Shown one piece after another: positions 1-5,217 of a stretch of 5,665 nucleotides of DNA. The stretch is from the NCBI GenBank assembly GCA_001801825.1, contig MGYR01000094.1:879-6543 (forward strand), in the 5' to 3' direction. Below the pieces are notes generated by a model that worked only from the letters and a program-made list of their open reading frames with translations, was not told the origin of the DNA and did no database searches. The position numbers were made by a program, and so were the translations under genes. Positions within the stretch are counted from its first letter, which is position 1. Every line of letters starts with the position of its first letter. Source of the DNA: Gammaproteobacteria bacterium RIFCSPLOWO2_02_FULL_56_15 (GTDB lineage: Bacteria; Pseudomonadota; Gammaproteobacteria; Eutrophobiales; Eutrophobiaceae).

Positions 1-1
1 G

Positions 2-280
2 AAGGCACAGGAAGGCCTGGACTGGGGCTTCTACAGCGCCCTGGCGCCTACTGGTGAAGTACTGGCCAAGGCCACGGATACCGCCAAGCGGCTGGCCTCC
101 GGCCCGACCTTTGCCCATGGCATGACCAAGAAATGCCTGCACCAGGAATGGAGCGTCAGCATCGAGCAGGCGCTCGAGATCGAGGCGGAAGCCCAGGCCA
201 TCTGCATGCAGACCCAGGATTTCACCCGCGCCTACAACGCTTTCGTGGCGAAGGAAAAACCCGTGTTCGAGGGTAATTGA
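2..280 (+). CDS. Enoyl-CoA hydratase/isomerase (crotonase family), C-terminal fragment
   Basis: Only the last 92 codons are present; the gene begins before the window and the first whole codon is at position 2. The fragment has the look of a crotonase C-terminus: a GWGFY-like segment (here LDWGFYSALAP), then helices with LASGPTFAHGMTKK, an acidic EIEAEAQAICMQTQDF stretch, and the common ending AFVAKEKPVFEGN, where the C-terminal helix packs in the trimer. The oxyanion-hole loops and catalytic glutamates lie in the missing part, so hydratase, isomerase or ring-hydrolase activity cannot be told apart. In the crotonase family these enzymes act in the cytoplasm on acyl-CoA thioesters. The stop is 32 bp before the next gene's ATG, so the two are very probably one operon. 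By memory the tail most resembles crotonases encoded beside aminobenzoyl-CoA/salicylyl-CoA hydroxylase genes; that is inference. Confidence 0.88.
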   Translation, partial: KAQEGLDWGFYSALAPTGEVLAKATDTAKRLASGPTFAHGMTKKCLHQEWSVSIEQALEIEAEAQAICMQTQDFTRAYNAFVAKEKPVFEGN

Positions 281-301
281 TCCAGTCTGTTATTTTTTTC
301 G

Positions 302-310
302 GGAGTAAGG
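302..310 (+). promoter_or_regulatory. Ribosome binding site that decides the acyl-CoA dehydrogenase start
   Basis: GGAG (302-305) and AAGG (307-310) lie just upstream of ATG 313; GGAG ends 7 bases before it. This favours ATG 313 over the in-frame TTG at 277, which overlaps the preceding TGA stop. Starting at 277 would add 12 residues, one of which is encoded inside the Shine-Dalgarno itself. Confidence 0.7.
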
Positions 311-312
311 TA

Positions 313-1482
313 ATGGTGGACAGCACGTTTCTGGATTGGCCGTTTCTCGACGATACCCATCGGCAACTGGTTCAGGACCTGCGCGTGTGGACGGCGCAAC
401 AGGTTGCCCCGCTGGAGGAACCCGGCCACGACCTCTCTGCCGTCGATGAACACTGCCGGCACTTGGTACGCCTGCTGGGGGATGCCGGTTGGCTGAAGTA
501 CTGCGTTCCCGGAGTAAATGGCTTCATCGGGGTCCGGAATCTCTGTTTGTGTCGGGAGACCCTCGGTTATACCTCCGGACTGGCGGATTTCGCGTTCGCC
601 ATGCAGGGACTGGGGACCGGGCCGATATCACTGTATGGCAGTGATGAGCAGAAGCGGCGATATCTGCCCCCGGTTGCGGAAGGCAAGGCCATTGCCGCCT
701 TCGCCATCTCCGAACCCAATGCCGGATCCGATGTGGGCGCCATGACCACGGCGGCCGTCGCTGTGGGTGCTGATTACGTGATCAACGGCAGCAAGACCTG
801 GATCTCCAACGCCGGTCTGGCGGATCACTATGTGGTCTTTGCCCGGACCGGGGGCGCGCCCGGACCCAGGGGCTTGTCGGCCTTCATCGTGGATGCCGAC
901 AATCCGGGTCTCAGGGTGAGCGAGCGAATTCCCGTCTCCGCCCCCCATCCCCTCGGCACCATCCGTTTGGAAGACTGCCGCGTACCGGCCACGGCCATGT
1001 TGTCGAAGCCCGGCGATGGCTTCAAGATTGCCATGGCTACCCTGGATATCTTCCGTTCCTCGGTGGGCGCGGCATCCCTGGGATTTGCCCGGCGCGCCTT
1101 CGATGAAGCGATCCGGCAGAGCAAGAAACGAGTGGTTTTCGGTAAACACCTCTCCGAATATCAACTGACCCAGGTCAAACTGGCGGATATGGCGGTCAGC
1201 ATCGATGCCGCCGCCCTCCTGATCTATCGGGCCGCCTGGACCAAGGACCGTAATCCCGGCGGCCGGGTGACCCGGGAGGCCGCAATGGCCAAGCTCTATG
1301 CCACCGAGGAGGCGCAGAAGGTCATCGACCAGGCGGTCCAGATCTTCGGCGGCATGGGTGTGGTGAGCGGCGTGGTGGTGGAAGGCTTGTATCGTGAGAT
1401 CCGGTCCTTGCGTATTTATGAGGGGACCAGCGAAATCCAGAAGTTGATCATCGCCGCAACGGTGCTGGCGGAAGATCAGTAA
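313..1482 (+). CDS. Acyl-CoA dehydrogenase (FAD-dependent)
   Basis: This 389-residue protein matches the usual acyl-CoA dehydrogenase length of about 380-400. The family oxidises an acyl-CoA to the 2,3-enoyl-CoA, passing electrons through FAD to electron-transfer flavoprotein, in the cytoplasm. The domains run in order: helical N-terminal domain (about 1-125), central beta domain opening with family signature 1, AISEPNAGSDVGA (131-143), and C-terminal helical domain (about 235-389). The flavin-contact segment RVVFGKHLSEYQLTQVKLAD (273-292) and signature 2 region QIFGGMGVVSG (343-353) are present. RIYEGTSEIQ carries Glu370 at the position of the catalytic base of medium-chain enzymes (Glu376 of MCAD), so the enzyme should be active. 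DFAFAMQGLGTG (92-103) recalls dehydrogenases placed beside salicylyl-CoA 5-hydroxylase genes, suggesting a cyclic or aromatic-derived substrate; this is a memory-based inference. It follows a crotonase gene by 32 bp and precedes an SDR gene by 67 bp. Confidence 0.95.
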   Translation: MVDSTFLDWPFLDDTHRQLVQDLRVWTAQQVAPLEEPGHDLSAVDEHCRHLVRLLGDAGWLKYCVPGVNGFIGVRNLCLCRETLGYTSGLADFAFAMQGLGTGPISLYGSDEQKRRYLPPVAEGKAIAAFAISEPNAGSDVGAMTTAAVAVGADYVINGSKTWISNAGLADHYVVFARTGGAPGPRGLSAFIVDADNPGLRVSERIPVSAPHPLGTIRLEDCRVPATAMLSKPGDGFKIAMATLDIFRSSVGAASLGFARRAFDEAIRQSKKRVVFGKHLSEYQLTQVKLADMAVSIDAAALLIYRAAWTKDRNPGGRVTREAAMAKLYATEEAQKVIDQAVQIFGGMGVVSGVVVEGLYREIRSLRIYEGTSEIQKLIIAATVLAEDQ

Positions 1483-1524
1483 TAAACCTCCGGGATCGGT
1501 CCGCACGAGTCGACCGGCCTGTCA

Positions 1525-1536
1525 ATTTCGCGAAAT
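1525..1536. promoter_or_regulatory. Perfect 12-bp palindrome, possible operator
   Basis: ATTTCGCGAAAT is exactly self-complementary and sits in the 67-bp gap between the acyl-CoA dehydrogenase and SDR genes, ending 13 bases before the proposed SDR start. As RNA it could form only a four-pair stem with a four-base loop and no U-run follows, so a terminator is unlikely. A binding site for a dimeric regulator such as the TetR protein of this window is possible. I saw no second copy in the other gaps, so this remains weak. Confidence 0.25.
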
Positions 1537-1539
1537 ATC

Positions 1540-1545
1540 AGGGGG
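1540..1545 (+). promoter_or_regulatory. Ribosome binding site supporting the TTG start of the SDR gene
   Basis: AGGGGG lies four bases before TTG 1550. The spacing is short, but no in-frame ATG lies near the N-terminus of the Rossmann fold. The next in-frame alternative, GTG 1574, would leave only four residues before the TGASQGIG motif, which is too few for the first beta strand. TTG 1550 is therefore the best start. Confidence 0.5.
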
Positions 1546-1549
1546 TGTA

Positions 1550-2314
1550 TTGGAAAGTGTCGACAGGACCGGTGTGATTGCCGTAACCGGAGCCAGTCAG
1601 GGCATCGGCGCCGCCATAGCCCTCGAACTGGCCCGGCGGGGATTCACCGTCGCCTGCCTGTCGCGCAGGGGCACGACGCCGGCAGTGAAGGACCCGGACC
1701 GTTCCAGCATCGGTAAACGTCTCCGCGGAATCGTTTGTGATGTCACCGAAGAACCGTCGGTGAGGTCGGCGATCGAGGCGGCGGCTGATTCATCCTCGGG
1801 CCTGCGGGGCGTAGTGAACAGCGCCGGGATCGTGATCGGCGGGCCGTCCTCGGAGTATGCACTGTCTGACTTCGAGGCCGTGTTGCGGATCAATGTGCTG
1901 GGGACTTTCAGCGTCTGCCAGGCGGCCTATCCGTGGTTGGTGAAGCATGGCGGCGGCCTGATCGTCAATATCGGATCCTTCTGGGACCAGATGGGGATCA
2001 AACATTACGCCGCCTACTGTGCATCCAAGGCCGGGGTTGCGGCCTTGACCCGGTGCCTGGGTGTGGAATGGGCGCGGGAGGGCATACGGGTGCTGGATGT
2101 AGCGCCTGGATTCCTGGAGTCCGCCATGGATACCGGAGCGCTGGCGATAGCCGCAGAGCGGCAGGCGAAATTTCTTGAAAGCAGGTTGCCGGGCGGCAGG
2201 AAAGGCAGGCTGGATGAAATCGCACGAGTGGTGGCCGGTCTCTATTACGAAGATGTGGGTTTTTTGAATGCGACCACGATTTATGTCGATGGCGGTCAGG
2301 GCCCGGCAATGTGA
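1550..2314 (+). CDS. Short-chain dehydrogenase/reductase (classical SDR)
   Basis: This 254-residue NAD(P)-dependent oxidoreductase has the classical SDR size and a complete motif set. TGASQGIG (13-20) binds the dinucleotide, CDV (63-65) is at the adenine-contact position, and NSAG (90-93) is the NNAG variant. Asn115, Ser143, Tyr156 and Lys160 (YCASK) form the catalytic tetrad, with normal Ser-to-Tyr spacing of 13. PGF (186-188) and the closing IYVDGG (244-249) are also typical. In a beta-oxidation-like cluster it would be expected to interconvert a hydroxyacyl-CoA and ketoacyl-CoA, or reduce a ring ketone; the sequence does not settle substrate or direction. Arg39-Arg40 after the second strand might favour NADP(H), a weak hint. 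It starts with TTG after AGGGGG. Its gap to the dehydrogenase is 67 bp, and a structured repeat separates it from the next crotonase. FabG-like activity is an alternative, but the context argues for catabolism. Confidence 0.93.
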   Translation: MESVDRTGVIAVTGASQGIGAAIALELARRGFTVACLSRRGTTPAVKDPDRSSIGKRLRGIVCDVTEEPSVRSAIEAAADSSSGLRGVVNSAGIVIGGPSSEYALSDFEAVLRINVLGTFSVCQAAYPWLVKHGGGLIVNIGSFWDQMGIKHYAAYCASKAGVAALTRCLGVEWAREGIRVLDVAPGFLESAMDTGALAIAAERQAKFLESRLPGGRKGRLDEIARVVAGLYYEDVGFLNATTIYVDGGQGPAM

Positions 2315-2376
2315 TTAAGAACCTTTTAAAAATGACTAGCTGCGATTTGAACCAGCAGCCCTCACCCCTTCCCCTG

Positions 2377-2399
2377 GGCCGCATGCTCCCGGTGCGGCC
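2377..2399 (+). repeat. Hairpin within the intergenic repeat (7-bp stem)
   Basis: GGCCGCA (2377-2383) pairs exactly with TGCGGCC (2393-2399) across a nine-base loop. It lies just inside the left terminal repeat. No U-run follows, so it does not look like an intrinsic terminator. Confidence 0.55.
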
Positions 2400-2402
2400 A
2401 AC

Positions 2403-2422
2403 CGACTACATCCGTGTAGTCG
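2403..2422 (+). repeat. Perfect 8-bp hairpin with tetraloop inside the intergenic repeat
   Basis: CGACTACA (2403-2410) and TGTAGTCG (2415-2422) are exact reverse complements around a TCCG tetraloop. This is the strongest simple stem in the element. No T-rich tail follows, so termination is not implied; RNA protection or protein recognition is possible. Confidence 0.65.
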
Positions 2423-2593
2423 TCTCCCGATGGGCGAGGGGTTTAGTCCTTCTCCCTCCGGGACGACTCCAGGGATGGAGGAGGTCGAACGAAGTCCGGA
2501 ACCAGAGTCGAGAAGGGTTGGGATGAGGGAGCAAACACGTACGAATTTCATTTTTGTTATGTGCTCTGAATAAGCTCTAACGGGACGACAACC

Positions 2594-3358
2594 ATGTTCA
2601 AACTGAATATCATTGAATCGATTGCAACTGCGACACTGGATCGGCCTCCGGTCAATGCTATTGATTATGACTGGGTCAATACCCTCAATGCGGCGCTGGA
2701 TCAGGTGGAGAAGACTCCGGCGGTCTCCGTTCTGCACCTGCGCAGTTCTTCCCGTATCTTTTGCGCGGGGGCGGATCTTGCCCTGATGCAACGCCTGGTC
2801 AGCACCCCGGAAGGTTGCGATGAAATGGTGGAATTGATCCGCAAGGTCCAGCGGGCCCTGGATCGCCTGGAAGGTATCGGTGTGGTCACCGTGGCCGAGC
2901 TGGGTGGAGCGGCGCTGGGCGGCGGTTTCGAGCTGGCGCTTGCCTGTGATCTCCGGGTGGCGTCAAAAAAGGCAAAGCTCGGGCTGCCCGAGGCCGGCCT
3001 GGGACTGATCCCGGGCGCCGGCGGCACCCAGAGGCTTACCCGCATCTGCGGTGAGAATATCGCCCGGCGTATCATCCTCGGCGCGGAAGTGGTCGATGGC
3101 GAGCAGGCCGCAGGTCTCGGCATGGTCCAGTGGGCAATTGACCCGGATAACATCGCAGATTGGACCGCGGAACTGGTTGGCAGGCTGGGCCGACTGCCGC
3201 GACAGGCGATCGCCGCCGGCAAACGTTGTATTGCCGCAGCCTATACCAGCCCCGCGGACGGCTACGAGATGGAATTGAGGGAAACCCGCGCCCTCTACGG
3301 TGATCCGGATTCCCGGGAACGGGTCCATGCCTTTCTTGAAAAATCGGTCTCCAAGTAG
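2594..3358 (+). CDS. Enoyl-CoA hydratase/isomerase (crotonase family)
   Basis: This complete 254-residue crotonase is close to the usual length of about 255-270. LDRPPVNAI (15-23) is the common N-terminal strand. FCAGADL (56-62) supplies the first oxyanion-hole amide and the CoA-binding loop. GGAALGGGFELALACDLRVA (104-123) supplies the second oxyanion amide and Glu113, equivalent to Glu144 of rat mitochondrial hydratase. LGLPEAGLGLIPGAGGTQRL (129-148) carries Glu133, equivalent to Glu164. With both glutamates present, addition of water to a 2-enoyl-CoA is the expected reaction, although crotonases with both residues can also isomerise or cleave rings. The ATG at 2594 has a weak GGGA (2583-2586) ahead of it. 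It is the second crotonase of the cluster and has a different C-terminus from the partial one at 2-280, so a separate step is likely. It follows the structured repeat and precedes the TetR gene by 93 bp. Confidence 0.93.
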   Translation: MFKLNIIESIATATLDRPPVNAIDYDWVNTLNAALDQVEKTPAVSVLHLRSSSRIFCAGADLALMQRLVSTPEGCDEMVELIRKVQRALDRLEGIGVVTVAELGGAALGGGFELALACDLRVASKKAKLGLPEAGLGLIPGAGGTQRLTRICGENIARRIILGAEVVDGEQAAGLGMVQWAIDPDNIADWTAELVGRLGRLPRQAIAAGKRCIAAAYTSPADGYEMELRETRALYGDPDSRERVHAFLEKSVSK

Positions 3359-3451
3359 AAACCGTAATATCTTCGGAAGGATCAGGCCGGCGGGAATCAT
3401 TCGAGGATCACGGAAGGGATTGCCCCGCTACCCGATCACAGCTAAAACGCC

Positions 3452-4108
3452 ATGAACCACATCAGGACAGGTAACGGTGATGATGAACGCATCCGGCAGC
3501 GGCGCAAGCAGATCATCACGGCTGCCGTGCAGCTTTTTTCCGAACGGGGGTACTTCCAGACCACAGTCCAGGATATCGCCGACACGGCCGGGATCAGCGC
3601 GGGCCTCATCTACCAGTACTTCCGCGACAAGGAGGATCTGCTGCTGCTCGCCATTCTCGATGTCCTGGATTCCTACACGGCCGAGATACCCCGGGCCGTG
3701 GAAGAGATCGCGGACCCCCTGGATCGTTGCTGCATGGCATTCCGCGCTTATTGCCGTGTCGTGGACGGTCGCCAGGCATCGACAATCCTGGCCTACCGTT
3801 CGACCAAGTCACTGCCCTACCAGCAACGTCAGGTGATCAAGAACGCCGAGCGGCAAACCAACCAGATCATCATGGGTTACATCGAAGCCTGTATTGAAAG
3901 CGGCCTGTTCCGGCAGGTAGACAGCGAGATCGCCACGTATCAGCTGGTAATGTATGCCCATGCCTGGGCGTTGAAACAGTGGCAACTGGCCCGGAGAATG
4001 GACCTGGAAACCTATGTCAACCAGGGCCTGGACCTGTTTCTCCATGCCATGCTGACCGACGCCGGATGGCAGCATCTGCACCGAAACCGGCCGGGAGATG
4101 CCCGCTAG
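3452..4108 (+). CDS. TetR/AcrR-family transcriptional regulator
   Basis: This 218-residue protein has the TetR layout and size. The N-terminal DNA-binding domain (about 17-63) runs RKQIITAAVQLFSERGY, then TTVQDIADTAGISAGLIYQY with the helix-turn-helix, then FRDKEDLLL. The rest is a helical ligand and dimer domain; its YQQRQVIKNAERQ and IEACIESGLF segments and Trp-rich helix AWALKQWQLA (171-180) recall acyl-CoA-responsive TetR proteins of the FadR/KstR2 kind, from memory. The likely role is repression of this cluster, relieved by a CoA-thioester intermediate; that is inference from context. It lies 93 bp after a crotonase gene and is co-directional, so it may be co-transcribed and autoregulated. 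No convincing Shine-Dalgarno precedes ATG 3452. The out-of-frame ATG at 3480 does not help, and the HTH spacing from the N-terminus fits 3452. The upstream gap holds no clear promoter, only scattered GATCA repeats. Confidence 0.92.
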   Translation: MNHIRTGNGDDERIRQRRKQIITAAVQLFSERGYFQTTVQDIADTAGISAGLIYQYFRDKEDLLLLAILDVLDSYTAEIPRAVEEIADPLDRCCMAFRAYCRVVDGRQASTILAYRSTKSLPYQQRQVIKNAERQTNQIIMGYIEACIESGLFRQVDSEIATYQLVMYAHAWALKQWQLARRMDLETYVNQGLDLFLHAMLTDAGWQHLHRNRPGDAR

Positions 4109-4218
4109 GACACATCGAGTATTTCCTGCTATCCTGCCGTTGCGCGTGATACGACCCGGCGCTGGCCCGACCCTGTACAAAAATAATGATCGGATGCGAT
4201 CCCTGTATGCCATCGAAT

Positions 4219-5037
4219 ATGCCAAGACTCCTCAAACTGCTGATCGGCCTGCTCCTGTGCGTTTTGTCGATCTCGCAGTCCCAGGCGCTGGATTTCGGCT
4301 TTTCAGAACTCGATAAGCACGAGAAGCTTTTGGTGGTGAACGCCGGTAGCGTCGCCTTCATCACCGCTTGGGGCATCGCCAAGTGGGATTACGGCCAGCG
4401 CTCGCCGCATATGCAATCCGAAGGCTGGCTCGGGAACGACACCAAGGAAGGCGGGGCGGACAAACTGGGTCATCTCTGGTCGACTTATGTTTTTGGCGAA
4501 AGCCTGAGCAACCTCTATGAAGGCTGGGGTTACAACCATGATCAGGCCGCCTCTTACGGGGCCCTGTCCTCCTTCGCCATCATGGGTTTCATGGAGGTGG
4601 GCGACTCCTTCAGCAACTACGGATTCGCCTATGAGGATTTGATCACGAATGCCCTGGGAAGTGTCGCCGGTTATCTCATGTACAAATACCCTGATTTCGC
4701 CCGCAAGGTGGATCTGCGCTGGGAATACGCCCCGGCCTTTGACCGCACGGATTTCTTCACCGATTACGAGCACACCAAATACCTGGTGGCCTTGCAGTTG
4801 GGAGGTTTTGATCGCTTAGAGGGCACGCCTCTGGAATACCTGGAGTTGCAGCTCGGTTATTACAGCCGGGGTTTCGAGACGCAAAGAGCAGACCGCGAGC
4901 GTAACCTGTATATCGGTGTCGGTCTGGATCTCTCCAGACTCTTTCGCAAGGCGGGTTGTGAAAAATTCTGCAAGGTATTTCATTACTACCAACCGCCCTA
5001 TACCTACGTAGCCCACGATAGCAACCTGAACGACTGA
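4219..5037 (+). CDS. Signal-peptide-bearing DUF2279/YfiM-like envelope protein, probably outer-membrane
   Basis: Three in-frame ATGs exist at 4186, 4207 and 4219. I chose 4219 because it gives a standard signal peptide: MPRLLK, a hydrophobic LLIGLLLCVLSI core, then SQSQA with likely cleavage after Ala23. There is no lipobox Cys at that site. None of the starts has a good Shine-Dalgarno. The 272-residue product has a central region with DKLGH (81-85), ME-x2-D (125-129) and GFAYEDLITNALGS (135-148), a pattern I associate with DUF2279/YfiM-like proteins; the recurrent Asp, Lys, His, Glu and Asn suggest a conserved site, and the helices around it are small-residue-rich. The tail alternates in a way that suggests beta strands (YLVALQLGGF, YLELQLGYYS, NLYIGVGLDL), possibly an outer-membrane segment. 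The tail also has two cysteines (247, 251). Function is unknown. It lies between a TetR gene (110 bp gap) and an MFS gene (180 bp gap), and may be an unrelated housekeeping envelope gene or part of substrate uptake. Confidence 0.8.
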   Translation: MPRLLKLLIGLLLCVLSISQSQALDFGFSELDKHEKLLVVNAGSVAFITAWGIAKWDYGQRSPHMQSEGWLGNDTKEGGADKLGHLWSTYVFGESLSNLYEGWGYNHDQAASYGALSSFAIMGFMEVGDSFSNYGFAYEDLITNALGSVAGYLMYKYPDFARKVDLRWEYAPAFDRTDFFTDYEHTKYLVALQLGGFDRLEGTPLEYLELQLGYYSRGFETQRADRERNLYIGVGLDLSRLFRKAGCEKFCKVFHYYQPPYTYVAHDSNLND

Positions 5038-5120
5038 GGCTTTTCTGCCGGTTATGATTGGAGATATTCGGCGGCAAACAATTTCCACTGCCAGGTTCGG
5101 CACCCGGATCCCTCGCACAC

Positions 5121-5136
5121 GGTAGGATTATCCACC
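5121..5136. promoter_or_regulatory. Short imperfect dyad upstream of the MFS gene
   Basis: GGTAGGATTATCCACC has GGAT and ATCC arms around a single central T, with outer GGT and ACC arms offset by one base. It lies 81 bases before the MFS start in the 180-bp gap 5038-5217, where a regulator could bind. A TATGAT (5178-5183) downstream resembles a -10 box but has no convincing -35 partner. Both could be chance. Confidence 0.15.
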
Positions 5137-5217
5137 ACCGGAAAGGTCGATTACACTGCCGGGGCCGATGCGGCGGGTATGATCGCCGGATAACAATAAC
5201 AAATTGGGGGCAGTCAC

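Larger units (their letters stand above)
2359..2529. repeat. Intergenic repeat of about 171 bp with imperfect terminal inverted repeats (REP/MITE-like)
   Basis: The left end CCCTCACCCCTTCCC (2359-2373) and right end GGGTTGGGATGAGGG (2515-2529) are inverted copies agreeing at 12 of 15 positions. The interior is rich in complementary blocks and has no convincing gene. The block CCTTCTCCCTCCGGGA (2448-2463) and the end GAAGGGTTGGGATGAGGG (2512-2529) recall a repeat family I associate with gammaproteobacterial intergenic regions, but no search was possible. No transposase is encoded, so any movement would need one supplied from elsewhere. AGCA occurs near both outer edges (left copy one base away from the end), too weak to call a target duplication. 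The element lies between the SDR and the second crotonase, so it could affect message stability or split the transcription unit. It fills most of the 279-bp gap 2315-2593; I saw no clear promoter in the remainder. Confidence 0.65.

Noticed and set aside
628..1506. Long antisense open frame of 292 codons over the acyl-CoA dehydrogenase
   Set aside because: It mirrors a clear gene in GC-rich DNA and its product has no recognisable domain; it is a shadow.
1497..1516. CGGTC/GACCG inverted pair after the acyl-CoA dehydrogenase as a terminator
   Set aside because: Only five pairs with a ten-base loop and no T-run.
2403..2422. Intrinsic terminator after the SDR gene
   Set aside because: The 8-bp hairpin is strong but has no T-run after it, and it belongs to the repeat element.
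2311..2526. Open frame running from the end of the SDR gene through the intergenic repeat
   Set aside because: It is read through hairpins and terminal repeats, lacks a ribosome site and has no protein-like composition.
2336..2791. Antisense open frame of 151 codons across the repeat and the start of the second crotonase
   Set aside because: It overlaps a well-supported gene and repeat DNA, with no recognisable motifs.
4188..4201. GATCG-GATG-CGATC dyad near the alternative starts of the DUF2279-type gene
   Set aside because: Five-base arms only and no extension; likely chance.
4098..4316. Small open frame bridging the TetR and DUF2279-type genes
   Set aside because: It overlaps both genes out of frame, including the signal peptide region, and is proline/arginine-rich like a frame shadow.
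4303..4773. Antisense open frame of 156 codons within the DUF2279-type gene
   Set aside because: It is complementary to a coherent secreted protein and shows no domain of its own.
5186..5200. Resemblance of the sequence ending GGATAACAATAAC to a lac-type operator half
   Set aside because: There is no inverted partner half-site and no LacI-type regulator in the window.
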